NCBI GenBank assembly: GCA_037445245.1
Contig: JBBIKU010000002.1
Location: 1-50,850 of the forward strand
Source: JBBIKU01 sp037445245
GTDB lineage: Bacteria; Chloroflexota; Anaerolineae; Anaerolineales; Anaerolineaceae
DNA length: 50,850 nt
Direction of reading: 5' to 3'
Shown here: positions 1-8,225 of the stretch, one piece after another
Numbering within the stretch: position 1 is the first letter of the stretch
Layout of the letters: each line of letters starts with the position of its first letter
Translations under genes and position numbers: made by a program
The notes under the pieces: model-generated
The model's input: only the letters and a program-made list of their open reading frames with translations
What the model was told of the DNA's origin: nothing
The model's database searches: none

Positions 1-524
1 TCCCCGCCGGGCTTTTATTTACCGTGCGTATGGGTGCTTATGGCAGCAAGGGTGTCGGCGGGGTGGTGGTGGATACGACCAATTCGGGCGCCGGCGGCGC
101 CTTCGAGGCAACCTATACCATTCCCGATAGCCTCAAAGGAAGCTATCGCATTGCTATTCGGTTGGAAAGCGGCGGCGGCTACTTCGCCTATAACTGGTTC
201 TTCAACAACACCGACGCGGCACCCGCTGCGGGTTACAGCGGCATCCCGACTTTCAGCATCGTCAGCGTGGCGCGCGACGAAACGGTCACCATTCGTACCA
301 ATAACTTCCCCGCCGGGCTTTTATTTACCGTGCGTATGGGTGCCTACGGCAGCAAAGCGGTTGGCGGCGAGGTGGTGGATACGATCAATTCAGGCGCCGG
401 CGGCGCCTTCGAGGTGACTTATGCCATTCCGGATAGCCTCAAAGGAAGCTATCGCATCGCCATTCGGTTGGAAAGCGGCTCTGGTTATTTTGCCTACAAC
501 TGGTTTTATAACAACACTACATCC
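1..524 (+). repeat. 306-bp in-frame tandem repeat
   Basis: The segment from position 1 (tccccgccgggctttt) recurs at 307, an offset of 306 bp, and the match continues with only scattered differences to the end of the gene. Both copies are in frame. The upstream copies, if any, lie outside the window. Confidence 0.9.
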
Positions 525-527
525 TGA
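1..527 (+). CDS. C-terminal part of a secreted protein made of 102-aa tandem repeats (partial)
   Basis: The frame is open at the left edge (first full codon at position 3), so only the C-terminal end is seen. It holds about one and three-quarter copies of a repeat of 306 bp (102 residues). Each copy contains FPAGLLFTVRMGAYGSK, a Gly/Ala stretch, IPDSLKGSYRIAIRLESG and YFAYNW(F/Y)NNT. The pattern of alternating beta-prone residues and turns suggests an extracellular Ig-like or beta-sandwich repeat; I do not recognise a named family. The copies are nearly identical in DNA, which suggests recent duplication or gene conversion. Stop is TGA at 525-527, followed by two hairpins. Export is inferred only from composition, because the signal peptide would lie outside the window. 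Confidence 0.8.
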   Translation, partial: PAGLLFTVRMGAYGSKGVGGVVVDTTNSGAGGAFEATYTIPDSLKGSYRIAIRLESGGGYFAYNWFFNNTDAAPAAGYSGIPTFSIVSVARDETVTIRTNNFPAGLLFTVRMGAYGSKAVGGEVVDTINSGAGGAFEVTYAIPDSLKGSYRIAIRLESGSGYFAYNWFYNNTTS

Positions 528-537
528 TCGGTCATGA

Positions 538-609
538 CAGGGGGTGGCTGTGAGCTGTTCCCCCTGCCATATTGTGACGCCGGGCTGCCTTTACAAGACA
601 GCCCTTTTA
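538..609 (+). terminator. Tandem hairpins, probable terminator of the repeat-protein gene
   Basis: Two hairpins follow the stop codon. The first pairs CAGGGGG (538-544) with CCCCCTG (560-566). The second pairs GGGCTG (582-587) with CAGCCC (599-604) and is followed by TTTT, the layout of a rho-independent terminator. It lies before the promoter of the S1 gene and separates the two transcription units. Confidence 0.6.
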
Positions 610-648
610 GTTGTCAAAACAAATTTTTCTCTTTCCATTTGTTAAGGG

Positions 649-677
649 TTGTCAAGATTTTGGTTAGCCTTTATAAT
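649..677 (+). promoter_or_regulatory. Consensus sigma-70-type promoter of the S1-domain gene
   Basis: A -35 box TTGTCA (649-654) and a perfect -10 box TATAAT (672-677) are separated by exactly 17 bp. The predicted start near 684 gives a leader of about 30 nt before the ATG at 714. This is one of the best promoters in the window, consistent with strong expression of a translation-related protein. Confidence 0.8.
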
Positions 678-713
678 GATTTTCACCTTGAGCACGCGGA
701 GAACAGAGCAAGT

Positions 714-2045
714 ATGAATCAAAACGACGCCCACACCGAGCAGGGGGGTATGCTTGGGAACGAAAGCAATGACAACCAGCAAAATAATATGGCGACCTTG
801 CTTGAACAAGAAGGCATGGAAATCGATCTCCCCAAACAGGGGCAAATTCGGGTGGGTGTGATTGCCAGTATCTCCCCCGGTCAGATTTTGGTCAGCATTG
901 GTGCCAAATCGGAAGGGGTCATCAGTGGCAAAGAGTACGAGCTGCTCCCGGCAGAAGAATTGAAAGCCCTCAAAGTTGGCATGGAGATTCCGGTGTTCGT
1001 GGTCAACCCGGAAGATGCAGGCGGCAACCTGGTTCTCTCATATGTGCGCGCCCGTGAGGAAGTCGGCTGGCAAACCGCCGAAGAACGCCTTAAGAGGAAA
1101 GACAGTTTTACCAGCAAGATCATTGGTTATAACAAAGGTGGTCTGATCGTTCCGTTGGAAAATCTGCGCGGCTTCCTGCCCGCTTCGCAGGTCAGCCTGT
1201 CGCGTCGCGCTATGGTGAGCGGGGATACACCCGAACAGCGCTGGAGTGAAATGGTGGGTGAAGCGATCGAGGTGTGCGTGATTGAGGTCGACCGTGAACG
1301 CCGACGATTGATCCTCTCCGAGCGTGCCGCCAGCACGGAAACCCGCGAATCGCTCAAAGAGCAGGTCATCGAAGACCTGTCCGAAGGTGAAATCCGCACC
1401 GGGCGGGTGACCAGCCTGGCAGATTTTGGCGCCTTTGTGAACATCAGCGGCGCGGACGGTTTGGTGCACCTTTCTGAAATCTCATGGGACCGCATTCTGC
1501 ACCCGCAAGAGGTGCTCGAGGTTGGGCAGGAGGTCAAGGTCAAGATCATCAGCATTGATAAGGAACGCAAACGCATCGGGCTTTCGATCCGTCAGCTTTT
1601 GCATGACCCCTGGACGGAAAAAGCTGAGCGGTACAAAGCAGGTCAGTTGGTAGAAGCCAGCATCACTCGTCTGACCAAATTTGGGGCGTTCGCCCGTTTG
1701 GAAGAGGATCTGGAGGGTTTGATCCACATTTCCGAGATCAGCGAGAAACGCATCGAACATCCCAAAGAAGTATTGAAAGAGGGTGATGTGGTCACCTTGC
1801 GGGTGATTAAAGTGGATGCAGATAACCATCGAATCGGATTGAGCCTGCGCCGGGTTGATTCGATGGCTTACGCCGATATGGATTGGCAGATGCTGCTTGA
1901 CGAGGAATCTGTTCAGGCAGCAAGAGAAGAGACAGAAGCGCCGGAAAAGCCAGAGGCTGAAGTGGCTGCACCCGAAGCAGAAGCACCCTCGCCTGAAGAG
2001 GAAGTGAAATCCTCTCCTGACGATTCGGAAGCCCAGCAAACCTAG
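714..2045 (+). CDS. S1 RNA-binding domain protein (ribosomal protein S1-like)
   Basis: A 443-residue protein with four S1 (OB-fold) domains at roughly residues 40-112, 128-200, 217-287 and 302-375. The last two carry the classic DFGAFV..GLVHLSEIS and KFGAFARL..GLIHISEIS signatures. S1 proteins bind mRNA on the 30S subunit and help initiation. Four domains instead of the six of proteobacterial S1 is usual outside Proteobacteria. The C-terminus is a Glu/Pro/Ala-rich, probably disordered tail. The ATG at 714 is chosen because it lies about 30 nt after the promoter start, with GGAG at 698-701. The frame is open further upstream, but that part overlaps the promoter. Internal ATGs at 750 and 789 are less likely starts. 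Confidence 0.9.
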   Translation: MNQNDAHTEQGGMLGNESNDNQQNNMATLLEQEGMEIDLPKQGQIRVGVIASISPGQILVSIGAKSEGVISGKEYELLPAEELKALKVGMEIPVFVVNPEDAGGNLVLSYVRAREEVGWQTAEERLKRKDSFTSKIIGYNKGGLIVPLENLRGFLPASQVSLSRRAMVSGDTPEQRWSEMVGEAIEVCVIEVDRERRRLILSERAASTETRESLKEQVIEDLSEGEIRTGRVTSLADFGAFVNISGADGLVHLSEISWDRILHPQEVLEVGQEVKVKIISIDKERKRIGLSIRQLLHDPWTEKAERYKAGQLVEASITRLTKFGAFARLEEDLEGLIHISEISEKRIEHPKEVLKEGDVVTLRVIKVDADNHRIGLSLRRVDSMAYADMDWQMLLDEESVQAAREETEAPEKPEAEVAAPEAEAPSPEEEVKSSPDDSEAQQT

Positions 2046-2145
2046 CCTGGCAGGGGTCGCCCTCGTCGTTCACGCCCCTTTTCCACCGTCGCAAATTGTG
2101 TGCGAGCTCGGGTGGGGGAGGGGACTTCTGTAGTGACCTGCCAAA

Positions 2146-3242
2146 ATGCCCCTGATTATTGACGCCCATCAAGACTTAGCCTATAACATGCTCGTTCATG
2201 GACGGGGCTATCGCCGCAGCGCAGCGGAGACCCGCCGCACCGAAGCCGGGACCCCCATCCCGGCTCGCGCCGGCGACACCATGCTGGGCTGGGAGGACTA
2301 TCAACGCGGGCAGGTGGCGGTGATCTTTGCCACCCTGTTCTCGGCGCCGGCGCGCTACCGCGAAGGCGAATGGGAGCTCCTGGCTTATGAAAACCCCGCG
2401 GAGGCTGAACAGCAATATCGCAGATTGCATGCTACCATCGGCTGGCGGACGAGGCGCCGCACCAATTTCAACTGATTTACAGTCAGAAGGATTTAGAGGG
2501 CGTGCTCCAGCGCTGGGAAGCAACCCCGGCTTCCTATCCCAATCAGACCAATCCGGTTGGGTTGGTGATGATGCTGGAAGGTGCCGAAGGCATTGACCAA
2601 CCCCGTCTGCTGGAAGAGTGGTGGCAGATGGGCTTGCGGATCGTTGCCCCGGTGTGGGCGGGCATGCGGTACTTTGGAGGAACGCGTCAGCCGGGAGGGA
2701 TGCAACCCGAAGCGACAACATTGTTGGCGGTAATGGCGGAAACCGGCTACACCCTGGATATCTCGCATATGAGCGAGCGCTCTGCCCGTCAGGCGTTGGA
2801 AAGTTACGAGGGGTCCGTGATTGCCAGCCACGCCAACGCCCGCGCCCTGCTGGGGGCAGAAAGTGGAGAACGCCACCTTTCCGACGCGGTCATCCGCCAG
2901 CTCATAGAGCGGGATGGCATCATCGGCGTCGTCCCCTTCAACCGCTTCCTTAATCCGGATTGGGTGCGTGGCGACGACCGCATCCGGGTGCGGCTGGCAG
3001 CCCTGGCGGATCACATCGATCACATTTGCCAGCTAGCCGGAAATGCCCTACATGCCGGTATTGGCAGCGATTTTGACGGCGGTTTTGGCTATCCGGATGT
3101 GCCGTATGAACTGGACACCATCGCCGATCTGCAAAAAATGGCATCGATATTGCAGGAGCGCGGCTACTCGAGCGCAGATGTGACGGCGATTTTTGGCGGT
3201 AACTGGCGCCGGCATCTGGAAAGGACTTTGCCGCAAGGATGA
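2146..3242 (+). pseudogene. Membrane dipeptidase-like protein (peptidase M19), frameshifted
   Basis: Two frames together encode one M19 (renal dipeptidase) family protein that would hydrolyse dipeptides using two metal ions. The first frame (2146-2475) starts with the HxD metal motif in DAHQDLAYN. The second carries DISHMS, the SHAN version of the family SHSN motif (VIASHANARAL) and the IGSDFDGG motif. The frames switch near 2430-2433: inserting one base after GC at 2432 joins RRLHA to YHRLADEAPHQFQ and gives a continuous protein of about 365 residues. All metal motifs survive, so this is either a very recent mutation or a one-base sequence error. No convincing ribosome-binding site precedes the ATG. 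The 3' end overlaps the next gene by 4 bases. Confidence 0.8.
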
Positions 3243-3787
3243 GCGGAAGCGACCATCCCGCCCCCCGCCGTGCTTCGCAGGGGCAGAGCCCAATTTCTCC
3301 CCCCACCCGACCGTATTCGCGGCGGCGGGCGCAAATCGGTTTGACAATTACGCTGGTGGGGTTTGCCATTTTCCTCATCGGTGCCCGCCCCGGGGTCATC
3401 GCTATGGATCGCAGCCCGATCATTGGCTTCGTGCAGATCGCAGTCTTTCTGATTGGTCTGGCAATCATTTGCGTGGGAGGATACATCAGCCTGATGGCGC
3501 TCTGGAAAGACCAGCGACCCAGCATTGCGGTGGATTTTGGCGTGCGCTTTGTCAGCACCGGTTATGTTGTGGCGGTTTTTTCGGGGATGGCGGATGTGTT
3601 TGGATTTGGCAGTCACCCCCTGCCGGGAGTGCCGTTCTTTGGCGGATTGCAGGCGCGCGGGGTAATACTGGGGCAGGCGATCATCGCCATTGGATTTTTG
3701 CTGCTGATCCCTTACAAGCGCCGGTCGGTGGCGCCTGGCGCAGACGCTGCTAGCGATGCGTCGAGTCGAACGCCCCCTCGCGAATAG
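3239..3787 (+). CDS. Small polytopic membrane protein of unknown function
   Basis: A 182-residue protein that starts at the ATG overlapping the dipeptidase stop (ATGA), so the two are translationally coupled. After a basic, Pro/Arg-rich N-terminus of about 32 residues come four hydrophobic segments, near residues 33-50, 60-82, 102-120 and 138-158. The tail is Arg/Ala-rich. I recognise no family and no catalytic motif. The last 38 bp overlap the 3' end of the convergent flavoprotein gene, so antisense pairing of the two mRNAs is possible. Function unknown. Confidence 0.7.
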   Translation: MSGSDHPAPRRASQGQSPISPPTRPYSRRRAQIGLTITLVGFAIFLIGARPGVIAMDRSPIIGFVQIAVFLIGLAIICVGGYISLMALWKDQRPSIAVDFGVRFVSTGYVVAVFSGMADVFGFGSHPLPGVPFFGGLQARGVILGQAIIAIGFLLLIPYKRRSVAPGADAASDASSRTPPRE

Positions 3788-5111
3788 CCGAAAGCATCTC
3801 CTCGTTGGTTGAAAACTTAAATTCCGGCAACCCGCGAGCGAGCGCTTGCGCCTGCTCAACTTCTTCCAGTCTTTTCAGGTCGGCTTTGGTGATCACTGCC
3901 TTTCCCATCGTTTTGATACGAGGGATGATTTTGACCATGCGGGCATCGTTCGCCGGCGGCAGGTTGCTCAGATATTGAAGTATGGCGCGTGCCCCTCGCA
4001 CGCCGTCTTTGCGGGCAATCCCCACCAGCCCTTCGCTGGCGTTACGCGACCACCCCGCCACGAAAACGCCTTCGACCGGCAGCCCAGTTTTGGGGTCAAA
4101 GACCTCGTAGGAATCGCCTTCAACCGGATAGCGGGGGGTTGGGCTTTTGACGTACTCGTTACCCTCCACCGGTAACCCTATTTTTTCATCCACGCGGTCG
4201 CCAATGGCAAAGATCACCGTATCTACGTCCAGCGTTTCATATGTTCCGAGACCGCGCGCTTTCACCTCGCCATTTTTCAGCACCAGCGTATTGTGTTCAA
4301 CTTGCAAGCCCTTGACGGTACCCCCTTCATCACCCAGAATGCGGTTGGGAGAAAGCAGGAAGCGCAGGCGCAGGCGGGTCGGCGAGTCACACGGGGTTGC
4401 GTTGCTGATGGCGGTGTGGACGAAGTCTTTGATGCTTTGGGGGTTTTGTCCGAGCGATTGCATCAACGCCGCGGCGCGGTCGATCTCTTCATCCAGAGCA
4501 TCCGCATCCAAATTAGCGCCGACAGCCTGCAGCTCGTTCTTGTCGAACTTGATTTCTGCCGGACCGCGGCGGGCAATGGCAATCACCTCATCTACCCGGC
4601 GCACCTGGATCAGATAGCGGGCAATGTCCATCATCACGTTCCCCACGCCGATCAGGGCGACTCGTTTGCCGATGGGGTAGTCGCGCTGGCTGTAGGGTGG
4701 CAGGTCGTTATAATGGTAGACGACGTCTTTGGCATGGTAAACCCGGCGCAAATCCTCACCGGGCAAGCCCAGCCATTTGGTCGCCTGGGCGCCCACCGTC
4801 ACCAGCAAGGCTTGAAAACCCAGTTGACGTAATTCGTCTAGGGTCAGGTCGCCGCCCTGGCAGATCGTTACGTTCCCGTAGTAGGTCACGTTTTCCATGT
4901 CGATGATCTGACGGAACTGGCAGCGCAAACCTTCCTTGAGCCGGTACTTTGCGGGGTAAATGCCGTATTCTGCCAGCCCACCCGGTTTAATATCGCGGTT
5001 AAAGAGAACCACCCGCACGCCTTTTTCTGCAAGTTCACGGGCGGCGAATAGCCCTGCTGCTCCTGCACCGATGACGGCTACCAGATGACTGGCTTGGGAT
5101 GGATTTGTCAC
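3750..5111 (-). CDS. FAD-dependent ferredoxin/adrenodoxin--NADP reductase-like oxidoreductase
   Basis: A 453-residue flavoprotein of the adrenodoxin reductase/FprA type, also related to the small subunit of glutamate synthase. It has an N-terminal FAD motif VIGAGAAGLFAARELAEKG, the PGGLAEYGI segment, an NADP-binding GVGNVMMDIAR motif with RRGPAEIKF downstream, and a C-terminal GW..NASEGLVGIARKDG segment. Family members move electrons between NADPH and ferredoxin or a similar carrier; the partner here is unknown. The start is a GTG at 5111 with GGAGG six bases upstream; the open frame beyond it lacks such support. It converges on the upstream membrane-protein gene and lies divergently to the M16 operon. 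Confidence 0.85.
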   Translation of the reverse strand: MTNPSQASHLVAVIGAGAAGLFAARELAEKGVRVVLFNRDIKPGGLAEYGIYPAKYRLKEGLRCQFRQIIDMENVTYYGNVTICQGGDLTLDELRQLGFQALLVTVGAQATKWLGLPGEDLRRVYHAKDVVYHYNDLPPYSQRDYPIGKRVALIGVGNVMMDIARYLIQVRRVDEVIAIARRGPAEIKFDKNELQAVGANLDADALDEEIDRAAALMQSLGQNPQSIKDFVHTAISNATPCDSPTRLRLRFLLSPNRILGDEGGTVKGLQVEHNTLVLKNGEVKARGLGTYETLDVDTVIFAIGDRVDEKIGLPVEGNEYVKSPTPRYPVEGDSYEVFDPKTGLPVEGVFVAGWSRNASEGLVGIARKDGVRGARAILQYLSNLPPANDARMVKIIPRIKTMGKAVITKADLKRLEEVEQAQALARGLPEFKFSTNEEMLSAIREGAFDSTHR

Positions 5112-5144
5112 AAACGACCTCCGCCGCTCTATCCTGATAGCACA

Positions 5145-5150
5145 ATTATA
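5145..5150 (-). promoter_or_regulatory. -10 box upstream of the ferredoxin reductase gene
   Basis: The minus strand reads TATAAT here, 33 bases upstream of the GTG start. No good -35 box is seen at 16-18 bp. The call rests on the perfect -10 sequence and its position in the divergent intergenic region. Confidence 0.4.
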
Positions 5151-5170
5151 ACGTATCCCCCTTTTTATGA

Positions 5171-5199
5171 TTTTCAAAATCCTCAGTCTATGCTATAGT
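5171..5199 (+). promoter_or_regulatory. Extended -10 promoter of the M16/acpS operon
   Basis: TGcTATAGT at 5191-5199 is an extended -10 box; TTTTCA at 5171-5176 could serve as a weak -35 with 17 bp spacing. The ATG of the first M16 gene lies 38 bp downstream of the box. Confidence 0.5.
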
Positions 5200-5236
5200 C
5201 AGTTCCATAAATGATTTTGGCGGAGCGTTTTAGAAT

Positions 5237-6532
5237 ATGACCAACGATGTCATTATGACCAGTCTGTCCAATGGGATGCTGGTACACCTGAAGGAGATCC
5301 ACACTGCGCCGTTGATCAGCCACTGGGTGTGGTACCGGGTGGGTTCCCGCAACGAGCCACCGGGTTGCACCGGCATCTCGCATTGGGTGGAACACATGCA
5401 GTTCAAGGGTACTCCGAAATTCCCGAGCGGCGTGCTGGATAAAGCCATCTCGCGCGACGGCGGAGTGTGGAACGCCTTTACCTATTTGGATTGGACGGCG
5501 TATTATGAAACGCTGCCGGCAGACCGCATCCGGCTGGCGCTGGAACTCGAATCCGACCGTATGGTCAACAGCCTCTTCGAGCCGGAGGAGGTCGAGTCAG
5601 AGCGCACGGTGATCATCTCGGAGCGCCAGGGCAGCGAGAACGAGCCACTTTTCCGTCTGGACGAAGCAATGCAAATGGCAGCCTTTTCCACGCACACCTA
5701 CGGGCACGAAGTGATCGGAAGCATCGAAGACCTCAAAGCCATTCAACGCGACCAGCTTTATGCCCATTATCGTCAGCATTACGTGCCCAACAATGCCGTG
5801 GTTGCGATGGCGGGTGATTTTGAAGCCAAACGCATGTTAGAAATGATCGACGCGCTGTACGGTGAAATTCCAGCCGCCGACCTGCCAGCCGTGACCATTG
5901 CCGGGGAGCCGCCGCCATCCGAAGAAAAACGGGTGGCGCTCAGCGGCGCCGGTGAGACCGCCTACCTGCGTCTGGCGTACTACGCCCCCTGTGCCCATCA
6001 AGCAGACTTTTTTGCTTTGTCGGTTGTGGATAGCCTGCTGAGCGGACCTGCCAGCCTCAACATGTTTGGCGGTGGTGGTATCTCGAACAAAACCAGCCGT
6101 CTTTACCAGGCGCTGGTCGAGCGCGAACTGGCGGTCACCATCGGCGGTTCGCTTCAGGCAACCATCGACCCTTATCTTTATATCCTGACCGCCACCATTC
6201 ACCCGAACAGCCAGCCGCAGGCGGTGCTGACCGCTATTGATGACCAGATCTACCGCCTGCAGGATGCTCCGGTCTCGGCGGATGAAATTTCTCGCGCCAT
6301 CAAACAGGCGCGCGCGCTGTTCGCCTACGGCAGCGAAAATATTACCAATCAGGCATTCTGGTTGGGATATGCGGAAATGTTTGATCACTACGATTATTTC
6401 GTCAACTACGTCCAGCGTTTGGAGCAGATTACACCGCTGGATGTGCAACGTGTTGCCCAAACCCTTTTGCAGCCCAGTCGACGGGTGGTGGGTGTTTATC
6501 TTCCTGACGACAAGCAAGGAGCGCCTGCTTGA
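5237..6532 (+). CDS. Zinc peptidase, M16 family (catalytic subunit)
   Basis: A 431-residue insulinase/pitrilysin-type peptidase. The inverted zinc motif HxxEH appears as HWVEH in GISHWVEHMQFKGT near residue 51. A downstream acidic segment, FEPEEVESERTVIISE, should supply the third zinc ligand. It has the usual two-domain halves of bacterial M16B proteins. M16B enzymes work as pairs, one subunit holding the metal site and the other contributing substrate-binding residues; the next gene fits the partner role exactly. The ATG at 5237 has a GGAG eleven bases upstream. There is no signal peptide, so it is probably cytoplasmic. First gene of a five-gene run with overlapping junctions. Confidence 0.9.
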   Translation: MTNDVIMTSLSNGMLVHLKEIHTAPLISHWVWYRVGSRNEPPGCTGISHWVEHMQFKGTPKFPSGVLDKAISRDGGVWNAFTYLDWTAYYETLPADRIRLALELESDRMVNSLFEPEEVESERTVIISERQGSENEPLFRLDEAMQMAAFSTHTYGHEVIGSIEDLKAIQRDQLYAHYRQHYVPNNAVVAMAGDFEAKRMLEMIDALYGEIPAADLPAVTIAGEPPPSEEKRVALSGAGETAYLRLAYYAPCAHQADFFALSVVDSLLSGPASLNMFGGGGISNKTSRLYQALVERELAVTIGGSLQATIDPYLYILTATIHPNSQPQAVLTAIDDQIYRLQDAPVSADEISRAIKQARALFAYGSENITNQAFWLGYAEMFDHYDYFVNYVQRLEQITPLDVQRVAQTLLQPSRRVVGVYLPDDKQGAPA

Positions 6533-7821
6533 ACGCCGTCGATCCGTCCCTTTGGAAAAGCCTGCCCGGCCCGCAGGACATTACCCGTGTCGAACTGGAC
6601 AATGGAATTGTTATTCTCACGCGTTCAAACTTCAACACCCCTTCGGTAGTGCTGAGCGGTTACCTCGCCAGCGGCAGTCAGTTCGATCCCGATGAAAAGC
6701 TCGGTCTGGCACATTTCACCTCGCTGGCATTGATGCGCGGCAGCCAACGGCGCTCCTTTCAGGAGATCTACGACGCTCTGGAATCGGTGGGCGCCACGTT
6801 GGGGTTTGGCGCCAGTGTTCACAATACCAGTTTTGGCGGGCGTGCTTTGACTGAAGACCTGCCCCTGCTGCTGGAACTGCTCGACGAGTGCCTGCGTAAG
6901 CCGGTTTTTCCAGCCGAGCAGATCGAAAAACTGCGCGCCCAATTGCTCACCCATCTTGCCATTCGTGCCCAGGATACCGGCGAGATGGCTTCGCTGACTT
7001 TCGATCAGTTGGTGTTCGATGGGCACCCTTACGGCAGACCGGAGGAGGGTTACCCCGATACCGTTCAAGCTATCACACGTGAGGAACTCGTTTCGTTTCA
7101 CCAGCAGCAGTATGGGCCCAAACAGATGGTGATCGTGATCGTGGGCGGGATTGCTGCTGAACAGGTTGTTGAGATGGTGAGGCACACTTTTAGCGACTGG
7201 CGGAATCCGCAACAGCAGCCCACGCCACACTTCACAAATCCGCCGCCGCTGAAGATGACCGAACGCCGTCATGTGCCCATCCCCGGAAAATTTCAGACCG
7301 ATCTAGTGATCGGGACGCTGGGGCCCAAACGCAATTCGCCCGACTACATGGCAGCCTCTGTGGGGAACAACATCCTGGGGCAGTTCGGCATGATGGGGCG
7401 CATCGGCGACGTGGTGCGCCAGCAGGCGGGCATCGCCTATTACGCCAGCGCCAGCCTAAACGCCTGGATCGATTCTGGCTCGTGGGAGGTTTCGGCAGGG
7501 GTCGACCCCGCCAATCTGGAGCGGGCGATTGAATTGATAGTGGGAGAGCTTTCCCGTTTTACCGCTGCGCCGGTTTCACAGGATGAGCTGGAAAACAGTC
7601 AGGCGAACTTCATCGGCAGGTTGCCGCTCTCCCTTGAATCCAACAGCGGGGTGGCGGGGGCACTGCTCAACCTGGAGCGTTTTCATTTGGGGCTGGATTA
7701 CTTGCAGCGCTACCCCGAACTGGTTAAGGCGGTCACCCCTGCTATGGTGTTGGAAACTGCCCGGCGTTATTTGAAAGTGGATCGGCTGGCGATCGTTAGC
7801 GCCGGTTCAGCCTCAGAATGA
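6529..7821 (+). CDS. M16 family peptidase-like protein (non-catalytic partner)
   Basis: A 430-residue M16 protein in which the HxxEH site is replaced: the equivalent segment reads LGLAHFTSLALMRG. It therefore cannot bind zinc in the canonical way. The C-terminal R/Y-type segment of M16B partner subunits is plausible in GQFGMMGRIGDVVRQQAGIAYY. The start is a TTG at 6529 that overlaps the stop of the catalytic subunit (TTGA), with AAGGAG seven bases upstream. Coupled translation of the two is expected for an obligate heterodimer. Substrate unknown. Confidence 0.87.
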   Translation: MNAVDPSLWKSLPGPQDITRVELDNGIVILTRSNFNTPSVVLSGYLASGSQFDPDEKLGLAHFTSLALMRGSQRRSFQEIYDALESVGATLGFGASVHNTSFGGRALTEDLPLLLELLDECLRKPVFPAEQIEKLRAQLLTHLAIRAQDTGEMASLTFDQLVFDGHPYGRPEEGYPDTVQAITREELVSFHQQQYGPKQMVIVIVGGIAAEQVVEMVRHTFSDWRNPQQQPTPHFTNPPPLKMTERRHVPIPGKFQTDLVIGTLGPKRNSPDYMAASVGNNILGQFGMMGRIGDVVRQQAGIAYYASASLNAWIDSGSWEVSAGVDPANLERAIELIVGELSRFTAAPVSQDELENSQANFIGRLPLSLESNSGVAGALLNLERFHLGLDYLQRYPELVKAVTPAMVLETARRYLKVDRLAIVSAGSASE

Positions 7822-8225
7822 GCAGAACCGATATGCCCGTCGTGCGCACTGGGATCGACCTGATCGAGATCAACCGCCTGGGCGATATGAAGCCCGCTGT
7901 TCGGGCGCGTTTCGTCAGGCGGGTGTTCACCCCCGCCGAACTAGAGGACGCCGGCGATTCGATTGCCAGCCTGGCGGGGCGCTTCGCCGCTAAAGAAGCG
8001 GTGGCAAAGGCGCTCGGCAGCGGCATCGGCTCGGTGCGCTGGCAGGAGATCGAAATTCGACGGGGTGTCGAAGGTGCTCCCAGCCTGACCTTGCACGGCA
8101 CCGCCCGTCAAGTGGCAGATTCGCTGAGGCTGGTTGAGTGGTCGATCAGCATCACCCACACCGCCACCCACGCCGCGGCGGTGGTGGTGGCGCTCGGTGA
8201 TGCAGCGGGGGGGACGTCAGCGTGA
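7818..8225 (+). CDS. acpS: Holo-[acyl-carrier-protein] synthase
   Basis: A 135-residue AcpS-type phosphopantetheinyl transferase. It moves 4'-phosphopantetheine from CoA to a serine of acyl carrier protein, activating fatty acid synthesis. The two family signatures are present: GIDLIEINRL near the N-terminus (the Asp binds Mg) and RFAAKEAVAKALG with the conserved Glu and Lys. The length is normal. The ATG overlaps the preceding stop (ATGA), and the 3' end overlaps the next start (GTGA), so it sits inside one polycistronic message. Confidence 0.93.
   Translation: MSRTDMPVVRTGIDLIEINRLGDMKPAVRARFVRRVFTPAELEDAGDSIASLAGRFAAKEAVAKALGSGIGSVRWQEIEIRRGVEGAPSLTLHGTARQVADSLRLVEWSISITHTATHAAAVVVALGDAAGGTSA

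Noticed and set aside
534..713. N-terminal extension of the S1 protein back to 534
   Set aside because: It runs through a hairpin pair and the consensus promoter at 649-677, and has no family similarity.
3164..3859. Long open frame on the minus strand opposite the small membrane protein
   Set aside because: It lies antisense to genes with clear features, is very rich in Arg/His/Ser and has no recognisable domain.
5837..6517. 226-codon frame opposite the first M16 gene
   Set aside because: The M16 frame has full family signatures; this one is a GC-driven shadow.
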